Source of the DNA: Auanema rhodensis
Taxonomy: Eukaryota > Nematoda > Chromadorea > Rhabditida > Rhabditidae
Reading direction: 5' to 3'
Length of the DNA stretch: 64,000 nucleotides
Assembly (NCBI GenBank): GCA_964057225.1
Contig: OZ059899.1
Coordinates: forward strand, 5,394,001-5,458,000
In this document: positions 36,808-53,716 of the stretch, one piece after another
Position numbering within the stretch: the stretch's first letter is position 1
Layout of the letters: every line of letters begins with the position of its first letter
Made by a program: the position numbers and the translations under genes
The notes under the pieces: generated by a model
Seen by the model: the letters and a program-made list of their open reading frames with translations, nothing else
What the model was told of the DNA's origin: nothing
Databases searched by the model: none

Positions 36808-39800
36808 TTTTCTCTTTCTTATTATCTTTCTCTTACTCTTTATCGTGTTCTTTTCTATCTCTTATGATTCTTCATATCTTTTCTCCCTATCTATATCACT
36901 TATTTTACCTGCTTATGTTTATATACAATTTCAGTAAAATGTCAAAGAAAGCTAGATTCATATGTGCATATATAGGTACTGAATCAGATCATTCCGTGTT
37001 TTATCAATTATAAGGAACTTTTTCTGCTGTCAAACCAAAAGTTAATCTGCTCTAATATTACCTGACATCATCTTTTAATATATTTTTTCTATCTGAACCT
37101 TTTTTATTATTGTTAATGCTATAACACTTCAAGGATGACTCATGTCTTGAAGTTTGAATATTGTCCGTGATGATAGTTCTTTGGAGCATCATCATGGTAT
37201 ACATATATTTCGAACATAGTTTTTACAAAAAAATCTTTAAGAAAACCCCTTAAAAATATTTTTTTTCTCTTCACATTCATAATATTAGCACATTTTGCTC
37301 TCAATACTCAGCGAGCAACATCATCTGATTAGTTGACTTCTACCGGAACCAGGGCAACAAGATTGAAGATACAGAACCTACAGAAAAATAGGAACAGAAA
37401 TGAAGATGATTAAGAGAAAAGATACAGATGATGAAGAGGATACAGCTTGAAACTAACATTGAGACGACCACTCAGAATCCAGATGGCATATTGCCGAGCA
37501 AAAAAGACTATTTTTCATCTAGTTATCTCTACCATTTATCTTTTTCTTCTTTTCTCTCAAACAAAATCTAAAACGTTTTTCTTTGTTTTTTTTCTAATAT
37601 ATATATATATCTTTCCTTTATCTACCTTGTATAACAGAAGAAGACAAATCTCAAAGATTAATGTGTAGAATAAGAGTATTAGTTACCCGTGTTCCTTTTG
37701 ATTATTTTTCTGTATATATTAAGAACTTTCTTGCACTACTTCTTTCCAATCTATCTCTCCTTTTCTTCGCGAAAGCTCTCATGTCATTTCTCTCTATACC
37801 TCTCACCGTCTTTGCAACATTTATTTCTCTACAGCCTCTCTATATCCCTTTTAAAATTGAAAACCTCTCAAATTGAATACAGAGGTTTAGATGGTGCTAT
37901 CAGACGATACTGATACAGGCAGAACATAAGTTTGATAGTCTTAGTAAGAGATAACTAAGAAAAAGATCAAGTCAACGAGTGAAAGAAATAGAAATAGAAT
38001 GGAAGCAAAAGAGAGAAGTGAATACAGTGAATGGGTCAACCTAGGTACTATTTCGTTATCTACCTAAAATCAAGATGATGGCAAAACGAAAGGTTATAGA
38101 GAAGGCAGTACAGAAAATGAAAATATAAAGATATTTTGAGATGAAACACACATATATTGAGAGTGATTATGTAGTACTTTTTCATATTTTCTCTCTCTAT
38201 CTATCTTGTTCTGCTTCTCTCTTTCTCTGTTTATCTCTCTTTTTTCATCTCTTGTCTCGGACACTTTGCATTCTATATTCTTTCTGAACCTCGAACCATG
38301 TGTAGCATTCTGTTAGCTTCCAGCTAACATCTATTCTTTATATTCATAACATTAGTACGTTGAATATTCTTCAGTTAATAACAATTATTTTAGAAAGTAA
38401 ATCAAATCATTACTTTCAGTATTTATTCAATTTCTCGACCTACTATCATAATAGAAACCTTCCGGGTTGTTGAAGTAGGTCAGGTGTTTTTTAATTCCGT
38501 GACTAGTAATCCTTCTTCCAAAATATCAAAATACTGATCACAGTTATGTAATATTGAAGTATTAGTGAGAACAATCCACAACGACAACTCACTACAACAT
38601 GTAACTTTTGTTTCTTTGTCAAAGTCGGGTCGGTTGAAGAACTCCTTTATCAAAACTAAAATCAATCATTTTCAACCTTTCTGAACTTGAATATATGGAT
38701 AGAATGAGCAATTTATAGACTTTTGTAGTAAAAAGTTCAACCAAATGGACTAATATTCTTGCACTTTACATTTTTTTTGGTATTATCATCATTCATTGTC
38801 TTTATCGTAATTTTTACTCGTCATCCTTACCATTCTACTTTTTGATTCAACGCTGTTTGTATAACTTCATCATTTTTTTCGTCAAATTCGTCTCTTACTT
38901 ACCTCTTATCAACAGCATTCTCTGATCTGCCATCCGCTTCTCATCGTCTTCGTGGTAGGTATCACACAATTGATCGATTAAAACTCAAGTAAATTTTTTT
39001 TCTTCGGAAAAAAAGTAAAAATTGTATGTGTTTTCATTTTTTTGTATAATATGAAGCAATAACAAAAGATTCTTAAGCGGTTTCTTCTATTTCTCTTTTA
39101 CTTTGCTGTTGCTTTTCGATATTGTCTTCAACTATTTGTATTTTTCCATTTCTCTTACTCCCCCTCTTTCTTTCTGTTTTTTTTTTCCATCTCTCTCTCT
39201 CTCTTTCTCACAGAACCTTCTCTTCGGTTCTCCCTCTGTATATCCAATTACTTTTTTCCTATAATCGATTAAAAGTTATTTTCATATATTATTTCTCTAT
39301 ATATTCTCTCTATCTTATATATAAGTTTTTGTTATTTTCAGGAATTAAACGATTAATGCAGAGTTTGAATCAATGAAAACAGGCTGTTGTTTCCAGGTTC
39401 CTGATGTGTTCGTATGGCAATTTATACCATATTTTACCAAAAAACTTGAAATTATTAAACGGACTTAAATAGAGTTGTAGAATAGAATCTTATGTATTCC
39501 GTTTGAGTCTGCTAGAAGGAAAACGGTTATGTCATCAACTTTTGAAGTTTTGCACAATTCATCGTTTGAAGAATGAATTCGTTTTTGAAGATTTTTTTGC
39601 GAAGGAAGAGGCCTTAATTTGACTTCGTTATCATCTTATTTGTGGAGTACCAATAGATAATAATAATTATTCATTTTGGACTTTGCTAGTGATCTCCGAT
39701 TCATGCAAGCCCTTTGGTATTTATAATTAAAAGATAGTATGATGATGATAATATTGATATTTATAATAATTTTATATTACAAATCAACTTAAATTAATTA

Positions 39801-40500
39801 TTTTTTTATAAAATAAAAAAAAACAAAAAAAAACTATTAAAGATACTTAAATTTTCTCACATCTTAAGCTATTCTCCTCACTTTCGCCCAACAACTTCGT
39901 GCAGTAGTGGCAACAGCTATACCAACTTGATGTTGTTATTCCTGCAAACATTGTTTTGCGACTTGTTTTTTGAATAAGAGGAAGAATAGACAGAAATTCA
40001 GAGAAAGTGAATATGAGATAGAGAGTTCATAAAGAGAGATAAAGGAAAATAGAGAGAGAATACTAAAGAATGGGGAGGGAGGGTAATAGTAGTGTGGAAG
40101 AAGCTAAATGTTAGAAGAATCTTCAATACAAACTTGCTGCTGACATCAACTTTTTTATATTTCAAATACCGATTGAATCGAGTAGTTGCTTGCTCTAATC
40201 ATCAAATCAGCTTATGTGTATGATGTTCGTCTACAAACACATATGTGTATATCTTCTGAATATGAAAGCTTAGATTTACTTTATTTCATAACAATTATAT
40301 TCAAATACAGATGTTCCCTTTCAATCCATATTTTGACTAGTTCATTTGTTCGTATTATTGTAATGTTTTCAAACGAGACCTTTTAATCTTTTGTAATCAG
40401 TTGAATCAAATACGAACAACCTTACCATCATTAGTTCGTCTCTATCTGCATTTCTGATAGAGAAAAAAAGAGGAAAAAAGAGAAAATCGACGGCAAAAGT

Positions 40501-42267
40501 ATTGAGGAAGAATGGAACAAATACCTCGAGGTATATCTGTTATATTTGAGCCAACTGTTTCGTAGCCCATTCGCCTCACAATCTTCATCTTCTGGCCCTA
40601 CTGAACAGAGTATAAGATAGAGGAAGAGGCAAAGAGAAGCAAAAAGAAAAAAGAAAAAAAGATAAAGAGTTTGAAAGTAAAGAGAGAAAATGTCATACGA
40701 TGTGTATGCTAGTGTGTATATGTCTGTGAAAAATCTATTTATCTCTCTAAAATCTCTCAATTAACGCATGTTTTATCTTGATATATCTCACATAACCATA
40801 GCTTCATTTTCTCTCTGCCAAACGTCTATCATATAACGCTTTCTTTTTCTCTCTATTTCTCCGCCTTTCTCTCTGTATCTTATTCTTTCTCTAGCAACCT
40901 TCCCATCTTTTTCTGTTTTTTTGTTATCCCCACCTCTATAGTACCACAGGAGCAGCTTGTCTTCCGCGGATTCATTCTCATGGCATGTCTTCACTTCATT
41001 TTCAAGTCGTTTAGTCAAGTGTAGTAGTCTACCTGTATCTACGATGAAGTTGAGTCGAATACCATTTTTCCATGTTTCTATAGCTTTAAGTATGATCGCA
41101 AGAAAGCAATCCTGTATCTTGTTCTACTGTTTCTATCATTCTCATCTTCTCTCTTCTTCACATCTAAGATGTAATTCTATGAACGTTATCCGGTACATTC
41201 TCTCTCTGATCAAAGTTTCGATTCGATGCCTCAAACAGAACATTCTCGCTGTTCATCATCAGAATAATACTCTTCTTTATTCATTTTTCTACAAAATCTA
41301 CACGATTTGATTTTTTATGTCTCTACAGAAGTAGAAATTATAATTTCTAAGTTCAAAAATCAGCTTAGTCTGATAATTCGACTTAAAAGTAAAATTATGA
41401 CAACTTATGCTTTAATATCAACAATTGAATATTTCAGCACATATTGCTACCTAGCTATGCTTTTACAACATTTGTATTTATGTATAAAGGTCATAAAACA
41501 TCTACAACCCATTTCCAATCAGTAAATTAATAAGATTCAGATATATTTTTGATAAAAACAGAAGTGTATAGCATCTTCTTTCATCCAACAACATTCACAC
41601 CGTTTTCTCAATTTTCTTCGCAATTTGTTTTCTAGGCACCTTTTGATTCGAATTATTTCCTGTGCATTGTCTTCAACAGTTTTTATTTATTTTATCATAT
41701 CCCAAGCTGGAAACCAACTTTTCGCATAGTTTTGTTTCCATCCTCAGTATGTTTGAGCTTGCAAGGTTTAAAGTCGAAAAGCCGTAAAAGTTGTAATATC
41801 GACGACGGGGAGGATGACTAGCCATACGGCAAGATCTCTGTTTCAGAAGAAAAATGCAAAAACTCAGGAAACTAGAGATAATGAGCAAATAGGAGAGTAA
41901 GTGGCAGATAAGAAGAGGAGAAGGGATAGGATAATGTTATAGAGAGAAAAGCAGCAGTATTAGAAAGAATACAAAGAGAAGGAGAATGAGGACGATCAAA
42001 TGTCTGCGTGTTCTTGTCCCAAAGCTTGGCATTGGCATTGACATTTTACTTCTTCTTTTTTTCTTCTTTAATGCATTTAATAGTGAAATTGTTTTTAAAA
42101 TAATTACCAATATAGAGACTGATCGCGAATACTCGAGCCTTATCACACCTGGTCCCTACAATCCTTTCGCAGTGCAGATCAAGCACGCAGACCCATATAA
42201 CATTCGCTCTTTCCTATCACGTTCAGATTTACAACTCAGAGAAAATCTTAAGCATTATAATTTTTGA
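40501..42267. other. possible spliced gene; strand unresolved
   Basis: Two mutually exclusive chains can be drawn. On the minus strand, a segment with METKLCEK (about 41700-41830) joins in phase to KMNKEEYYSDDEQRE (near 41235-41290). A segment with RLENEVKTCHENESAEDK ending WYYR (about 40940-41030) joins in phase to VGPEDEDCEANGLRNSW (40525-40600, with good acceptor and donor). On the plus strand, hydrophobic pieces containing KIMTTYALISTIEYFSTYC, LSSTVFIYFIISQAG and RMTSHTARSLFQ also join in phase. They lead to a last exon with SLITPGPYNPFAVQIKH ending at 42267. The plus model would be a membrane protein, the minus model a charged soluble one. No family supports either, and open frames of this size arise by chance in such DNA. 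Confidence 0.25.
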
Positions 42268-43399
42268 AAATGAAATAATTATATAATCTGGTATTTAATG
42301 AAGAAGTAGAATATTATCAAAAAATTTACTGTTCATAAGTTTTTGTGGCAGAAAAAGACACAAAAGATGAACTACACAGCCAAGTGCAACAACGTCATTT
42401 GCCCTTTTTGCGTCATATCATGACGCAAAACACCCTTTTATCGTCCATGGATTCTTACTTCCACTCTTCTCTTATCTTTTAATCACTTGAATGAATATTG
42501 TAATCAACAATATCTAGCTACTCTTCTAAACTATCTTTATAGATAGAGATAGCCCCATCCTCCCTATTAGAAGTATATATGTATATATATATATCTAAAT
42601 TGGTCAAAGCCAGCCATTTTCCTATGTTAAAGAACAAACATAATTCATTAACTTTCCAATATCTTACCTCACTAATATAAAATCTTCGAAAACCTATCCC
42701 AATTCGGTAGCTTCGTCCATAGCCAGCAATGTATGCTATATGTTCCCTCCTTCCCCAGTATCTATTCGCTCGTATTACTAACTAGAGCTTAATGGTAATG
42801 CCATTTTATATAAAGTCTTTCGTTTACCATTTTTTAATTCTTTTTTCTTCATTTTACTTTTCTTCTTATAAATTCATTTTTAAAACTACATATTATTCTT
42901 AATTTTTTCAATAATTAACTATTGAAAGAAACATCCTTAAAATGAAAATAGAGTTGGTATTCATAACTCAAAATCCAACATAATGACTATTTTCTTTTCT
43001 TTCTCGTTTACGCTATCAATCATCTCTACATCTTTCCTAGAATTTATTCACAAATACGGAATTACTCGATCCAATGACCACTAGCCTTCTCAGGCTCTAT
43101 TGATCATGCAGTTTCACTCGCCTATGGCTAGTCGGACAACAACTAGTCGGACAAGGATATGCTGTCATACAACCACAAATGCCTATTTCACCTTCCAGCT
43201 GCTTATAGATCTTTTAGCTCTTGGGGGTATTTTCTTTTGCGTTTTCTAGTCAGAAAAAAACTTTCGATTAGGTTTGTATGTCGTATAAATAAGTGCTACA
43301 TGGCCATCATGAGGTTAGTCCTCACTCACATTTTCTTTTGTTCTTCAAAATTTTTCTCTAGTTTCTCTTCTATTTTTTTCACTCGCTTTTCTCTGGATC
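42268..43399. other. intergenic region upstream of SERCA
   Basis: No coding sequence is recognised. It contains the 25-bp palindrome listed separately and two adjacent copies of CTAGTCGGACAA near 43129-43154, just upstream of the GC-richer block that may hold the SERCA promoter. Confidence 0.5.
42406..42430. promoter_or_regulatory. 25-bp palindrome of bZIP (CRE-like) half-sites
   Basis: Two perfect 11-bp arms, TTTTGCGTCAT and ATGACGCAAAA, flank the three bases ATC. Each arm holds TGACGC, which resembles a CRE/ATF or C/EBP-composite half-site. It lies about 1 kb upstream of the putative first SERCA exon and 139 bp after the uncertain 40.5-42.3 kb locus. Function is inferred. Confidence 0.4.
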
Positions 43400-43502
43400 C
43401 GGTGCACATAGTCTGGCATTTCGGACGTCGCACCGCAGCCAAAGTATTACACCGTCAAGTTCACCGCACAAATAATCCCTGGAGCCCGTTGCTTGCTTTC
43501 AA
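43385..43502 (+). promoter_or_regulatory. probable promoter / non-coding first exon of SERCA
   Basis: A block of about 120 nt, much richer in G+C than its surroundings, ends in a near-consensus donor (TTTCAA|GTAAGA). It would splice to the acceptor TTTGTTTCAG ending at 45098, 34 nt before the SERCA start codon, removing a 1.6-kb intron. The 43.5-45.1 kb interval shows no coding sequence. Spliced-leader addition at 45098 is the alternative. Confidence 0.35.
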
Positions 43503-45132
43503 GTAAGAAGCTCAAATTCCTTTCTCTATAGCTGTAAGGCTATGTTGCGACTTGTGGTATTGCTTTTAGACTCCTGAATGCAAGTTCTAAGTAGTCCAAG
43601 TTAATGTAGTTGAGCTGCACAAGTCTAACAAAGCAACTTCATACAGCATCAAAATATGTGATACTTTCTACATTTCCTAATATTTGAGCGATGATAAACT
43701 GACGTTTTCATATGACACGTTGACTAAAAGGTCAAACTTATAAGAAAAACTAGAGTAGGTTTGATTTTCATAAGATTTCCAACAAAAATTTTTGTAATTA
43801 TTGGCTGATCAAATAGAAATATTTCATCCACCTTATACCAGATTAATTATTTGCATATGCCTTCTCTTCAGATATACAACAGATTTATTTCAAAAATTTT
43901 TAGAATTTTAGTTTTCTTCCGTTCACTTTGCGTACCTGGACGACTGAATCGAACAAATCTAATGCTCGTTTCCTATTGTTATTTTCTCTCACCTTCTTTC
44001 TTCATTTGATTGCTGTCGGTCTGTAGCTCTTTGAGTCTCCCTTTTGCCTCACATCAACTATTAAAACTCAAGTTGATATGCTTTTAAAGTTTTTCTATGA
44101 ACATAAGAGTACTCCAGAGCCCGAAAAAACTAATTATTTATCCAGCAAATGAATTATTTTTTCTGCTAGGGGTGATGTAAAATATACATACCTGAAGAGA
44201 TGCTCTCTCTACTAACAAAAAACAAGTCAATGTCTTTTAATTTCAGGTCTTTTGACTGACATTGCGAAACATTTGTAAGATAACAAGCATTATGTGCAAC
44301 AATCAACACAATAGTTTATCTTTTACTCAACTAGCCCTACCAATTATCACTGCTTCCAAGTCATATTCTGTTTTTCTTATGTCAGGTGTTGTTAGCATAC
44401 AACAGCCCCTGTTAAGATTTTAATCTCAATAGCTAAATCTAAAGCTCTCTTCTAAAACAATTCAGTTCTTTTATTTATTAACAATTGTTTAAACACAATG
44501 TCCCACATTTCTATTACTATACGAGAACTATATATCATAGTAGCATTGAATGGCCTTGAATGTTAAAGGTCTGTGTCAAAGGGTCCTATCGCTTTTTCAC
44601 AGTAGACACATATACGATGACGTTTATAAAGTACTGGTCACTCAAAAGTACCCGTTGATCTCTGCTTTCATCCATACTCGGTTTTTATTAATTGAATTGA
44701 ATAATTTCTATAAATTTAATATTGTCTTGTTATTACATATTATACAATATCTTTACAAAATCTTTTTTGTTTAATATTCTTGTTTTGAACATTGTGTTCA
44801 TAATCTACTTTGACGTCAAATTTCCAAAAAAAGCCAAAAAAAAAAAGCGTTTCTTCAAACTTTTATCAGTTATATTACGCTCATTGTCAATTATACGTTA
44901 AGGACGGTCTATCAGATTGATTTTTTTTGTGAATGGTTATATATTTTTGATTAGAATCTCCTCAAATCCATAGATTAGTTATAATATTGTTGCAATCTAT
45001 TGTGTTCATGTACTCCAGTTTTATTTACATTACGTTATTTTTTCATCTCGTATTTTATTATTTGATCAAATATTCATTTTTATCAATTTTTGTTTCAGAA
45101 ACGCCGAAAACTCTTGGGTAACTAGTCCAAAT

Positions 45133-49074
<3,942 letters not shown>

Positions 49075-50777
49075 GCGTGTGATATAATAACCACTTCTGA
49101 TGTGTCTAATACGGTTTCCTAGAGTGAATAACAGTTCGTAATATTTTCCCTTCTGTTGTTCTCCTTATTTCCCTGTGTTTTGCTCACACTATTGCACGTC
49201 ATGTTTCTGTCAAGCTTTCCTTCTACTGCTACTTTCCACGTTTCTGACGTATGGGTGTGTGCAAAATAAAAGTCTCTTAATGGATCATAATATTTCCCAT
49301 AATTATGTTTGATTTACTCCTTAGGATATTTCTCTTCGTTACTAGTCGCCTTTCACAATGTGGAAGGCGTCCTCTTGTCAAAATTTGCCAAACCAGTCGT
49401 GCGGTTGTTTAAAATTAAATTATTCATGTCTGTCTTAATATTTCTTTTTATTCCTATGTATTTAACTAACAGTCTATTATAACTAGATTGCTGAGTGTTC
49501 TTGTGTGTTGATCACTCACAAATTTTTACAATTTTTAAAATCTTATTCAATATTTTTCTTTCCCATTTGTTAATGTTGCGTTGGATAAAATGTCATGAGT
49601 CCATAAGTTACTGTCAGAATAAATGCATATTACGGTATATGGTTAGTTATCCGTTTCTACAATTGGGTAAGTCGATTTTTTCCTTTGTATGTTGTATTCC
49701 GTTTGTGGTGATGCATGGAGTGTTGATTAATATGATGTAAAAGCAACGAAGTCTGATTTGGATAGGTTTGAAGTACCAAGGAGTTGAAAAAAACGTTTAA
49801 GCAGATTTATTGAACAAGCTAAATTTCCGATTTTGAAAAGAGCGTCGTGCAAATGAAAATAGTTCACCTAAGGGGGTGAATTTCATGTCGTACTGTAGAT
49901 GTTCCATGTTGTCATCTTTTTTTTTTATACAATTTTTCTCATAGTTTTATTTTCAGTGGAAACAGTCGACTCCAAGAAGAAGAGAGAATAAGCTCTCTAG
50001 TATACAAAGAGTTTCAAAATTTTCTTTCACCTCAGACAAGTATTACTAAAATTGTTATATTTTACCATGTAGACTAGGTTTAACGGATATAATTCCGTAA
50101 TTCATAGTATATTTGTTTATTTTTTACTTGTGTCAAGTGCTTTATATCATATAGTTCGGTGGTGATTTTGGTCTTTACCTGGTCATTTATTCGCTCGCTC
50201 TTGACTTTCGTGATTGTTTTAAACGAACCTAATTTTCTATCTACATACGATTTTTTGCTAGTTTAACGGTTAGCATCTGCTCAATTTTTTAGAAGATTTA
50301 TCCAGCTAATTAACTGGAGAAATAGTAACCTTAGAACCTAGTGTTTGCAGGTCGCGCATAACCCTTCCCATTATTGATGGTTTTTTTGTCATTAAATTGG
50401 ATAGAATTATGTAAATTAAATTTTTTCTAATTGTCATCCTTATCAGAATAAAGATATAAAAAATGTATTAATTGCTCAAATAAGTCTTGTTATAACGAAT
50501 ATAGTATTGGTTTATAATAACACAAAAGCCATATATATATATATATATATTATACACATCGGACGTGCTAATTGAAGTTACATATATGACAAAATTTTTT
50601 ATTCAATCTGTTATGAAACTCTTATTTGTGACTTGTATTTATTCAATTCGATTGATACGCAAGCTTATGCCACGTCTTGTATTGACTCTGGACATCGTTT
50701 TACACATGAAAATGCATTATGCTCTTCTTCGTTCACAAAATCTGTTTTAATTATATTATTTACAGACTTTCTTTAGT
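49075..50777. other. SERCA 3' UTR and intergenic region
   Basis: A likely polyadenylation signal, AATAAA, is at 49265-49270, about 190 nt after the SERCA stop. A short (TA)n run is at about 50529-50551. No gene is seen. A CTTTAG acceptor one base before the next start codon (ATG at 50778) marks the start of the following transcript. Confidence 0.6.
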
Positions 50778-53351
50778 ATGGGCATTGCCCGGTTATTGGT
50801 ACCTAGAAAAAAAGAAAATATATTCAATTTCTTGCTGTTAATAATTTGTGCATTTGTGATTTATTATTATTATTGGGTTGTTGTACCACAACGTATAGCA
50901 GGTTAGAATTTCTATATTTCTTAGTATCGTATTGAAAGTCGCCGCATCTCAGAAGAAAACGAGGAGAGATTAATCCGTGATCCTTATCTCTATGGCAGTC
51001 TTCGTCGAGGTGCTCGGTATGTAAGACCGAATTTAGTGAAAAAAGTTCGAGGGCAAGGAGAGTTAGGAGCAGCAGTCATATTAACTGGCGTAGACAAAGA
51101 ACTAGGAGAAAAAGACATGAAAAATTGGTTCATGAATGTTAGAGCAAGGTATGGTTTTTGAAAATTGAATTTGTCGCTTATTTTCATTAGAAAAAGCAAT
51201 TGTTTCTTTTTGTGTTCCTTTACGTAACAGACTTTTGTTACACAACTCATCAATCCACATGAGCATTTTCTGTTCTTTTTCACAGGTTGTTAGAAACCTA
51301 ACATTTAAAAAAATATATCTGTTTTCAAGGCTTTTTGTTTTGAATTTTTTGAAAAAGAATACGTTCAAATTTCAGTGACAAGATATCATTAGATAGAACT
51401 CTGCCAGATACAAGAAGGGATGAATGTAAAACTATAAAGTATGATTATGAGAACTTGCCTAAGGTTGTGAAGTAGAGAAGTACATTCTCTAATTTTCTGT
51501 TTTTTTAAGGCATCTGTTATTATAATTTTCACGGACGAAGCTTGGTCTCCTTTACTCCGAACAGTTCACTCTGTTGTTAATAGAAGTCCTCCACAGCTGT
51601 TGGAAGAAGTCATTCTTTTGGATGATAATAGTCAACGGGGTTTTCTTAGTAATTATCAATCTATGACCTTTTTATATTTTATAGAAGAATTAAAAGGACA
51701 ATTAGATGATTACATTCGTATTTTTGATGGAATCGTACGAATTATCCGAAAAGATACTCGTCATGGTCTTATAAGGTATGTATCAGATGATAAGCTCTTG
51801 TAACTAATATATTCAGAGCAAAATTAGCGGGTGCTAGAGAAGCAGTTGGAAGCGTTGTTATTTTTTTGGATTCCCACTGTGAAGCTAATGCCGGATGGTA
51901 GTATATTTATTATTATATTCCTTAATAAATTATGTTAAGGCTGGAGCCTCTGCTGCAAAGAATTCATGATAATCCGAAGGCTATTGTTTGTCCAGTTATA
52001 GATCATATTAGCGCTGAAACTATGGCCTACAATGGTGACAAGTATGCCACTTCGGTGGGAGGTAAACTTTCATAGGAAATATATTTTGGTATCCAATATT
52101 GCTTAGGCTTTTCATGGGCTCTTCATTTCACCTGGGAATCTATGCCAGAAAGTGAAGCCGAGCGAAGAAAAAGTGTGACAGAATATATAAGGTATCTAAG
52201 TTACTACTTTTTCTCCAGGCTAAATAGTAAGTTTTAGATCGCCTACTATGGCTGGGGGACTTTTGGCTGCAAATCGCGACTACTTCTTCAAAATAGGAGG
52301 CTATGATGAAGAAATGGATATTTGGGGTGGGGAAAATTTGGAAATATCCTTTAGGGTATGTTTGTGGTTCAAATTATTACAATATTGTTAGTAAAGGTTT
52401 GGATGTGTGGAGGTTCCATTGAGTTTATCCCCTGCTCCCATGTTGGGCATATATTCAGAAATGGTCATCCTTATAACATGACAGGTTTTAATAAGAACTT
52501 TTTTTTTTCGAAAAATTATTAATGAATGTTATTTAGGAAGAAATGGCAATAAGGATGTTCATGGGACGAATTCTAAACGCTTAGCTGAAGTGTGGATGGA
52601 TAATTATAAACGACTTTATTATTTACACAGGCCAGATTTAATTGTGAGCGTATGAATTGTTATATAGATTTTAAAACCAATTTTATAGGATAAAGATGTT
52701 GGGGATTTGACTGATCGAATTGAACTTAGAGATAGGCTTAGTTGTCAATCATTCAAATGGTATTTAGATAATATCGTACCAGGAAAATTTCTCATGGATG
52801 AAAATGTTCAAGCATACGGAACTGTAAGAAAAGTAAAGTTACATCTAGAAATCCAAAATATTTCAGCTTCATACTTTAGTTGGGGGATATAGAATGTGTA
52901 GTGATACCCTTCAGAGAAACGAAAAGTCGAATTTTTATCTAGGTGTTTTTCCTTGTCAAGGTAAAGGTAGTTCTCCACAGGTTAGTTAATTCACGAAATT
53001 TTCAAATTTATCTTAATATTGGAGATTATGTCGCTTGCACGATCAGGAGAACTAAGAAGAGAAGTTGTTTGCGCTCAAGCTTCAGATTTTAATATGCTCC
53101 GTACTCGCGCGAAAGTTCTTATGGTTAGATGTTTTGAAGGTATTGATAAATGGACATATGAGGTAATTTCCATTTCATATAATGATTACAGAATATTTAA
53201 TCCTATAAATTTTTAGTACTCGCAAATAAAACATGTTAAATCAGGACTGTGCTTGTCTACCAGAGATTTAACTGGTGGTGATGATATTATTTTGGAAACT
53301 TGTGATAGCGGAGATGGACATCAACTTTGGAGATTTACCAGTCCAAAGTAA
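50778..53351 (+). CDS. gly-5: polypeptide N-acetylgalactosaminyltransferase (GLY-5-like), copy A
   Basis: Golgi type II enzyme that starts mucin-type O-glycosylation by moving GalNAc from UDP-GalNAc to Ser/Thr. About 586 residues from about 15 exons. A short cytosolic N-terminus and one helix ([18 protein letters not shown]) are followed by a stem. The GT-A catalytic domain has [27 protein letters not shown], the metal-binding DSHCEAN (DxH), and [17 protein letters not shown], then CSHVGH and [16 protein letters not shown] ricin-type lectin domain follows, with CLSTRDL and a QLW repeat near the end. The first intron needs a donor inside exon 1 (GTT|GTACCA, 42 nt to TTCTTAG), because later GT sites break the frame. 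The symbol is given from resemblance to the GLY-5 group. Part of its catalytic exon is identical to copy B. Confidence 0.9.
52302..52416 (+). repeat. 115-bp tract identical to 55941-56055
   Basis: Every base from TATGATGAAGAAATGG to GTGTGGAGGTTC matches the paralogue. The tract covers 57 nt of exon, a complete 41-nt intron and 17 nt of the next exon. Flanking sequence is clearly diverged on both sides. Confidence 0.95.
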
Positions 53352-53716
53352 AAAATTTAACAAAATCTTTTTTCATTATACGTAATAGCTCGTAGACGAA
53401 TTTAGCACGAACTATAGCGAACTTACAACTGGGTTAAAATAATTGCTCTTGAACATTCACTTGTTATTTATTTTAAATTACGAGAATACGATTCATATAA
53501 TATTCTTATAATTAATTTTTATTTGTATTTGTTATTCTCTTTGCTTTAATTCTCAACTTGGCTGTGATTCATGAAATTGACTGTGATGTGATCGTAATAG
53601 TTATTAATATCTATAAATTTATGTTTTATTTCGAGCATTTTATTTTTTTGTTTATTTCTGTAATTATTTTCTTTCTGTTTTATATATAGATTGCTTTATT
53701 AGCTTATTTAGAAAGA

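Larger units (their letters stand above)
30501..40500. other. gene-poor region rich in polypurine/polypyrimidine tracts
   Basis: Ten kilobases without a confident gene. Pyrimidine-rich blocks (about 31.2-31.7, 35.2-36.9 and 37.5-38.3 kb) alternate with purine-rich ones (32.2-33.5 and 34.5-34.65 kb). GC-richer islands sit at about 34.68-34.85, 35.69-35.92, 36.49-36.55 and 37.33-37.52 kb. Several islands contain short polar open frames with splice-like ends. One example is 37427-37519 (starting MMKRIQLETNIETTTQN), which joins in phase to KEDKSQRLMC at 37639. None could be extended into a full gene or matched to a family. Exons of a long gene, a non-coding RNA or enhancers are all possible. Confidence 0.5.

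Noticed and set aside
52302-52416. Interpretation of the identical tract as a transposon or dispersed repeat
   Set aside because: It lies at the same position in both paralogous genes, has no terminal repeats and is part of their coding sequence, so conversion is the better explanation.
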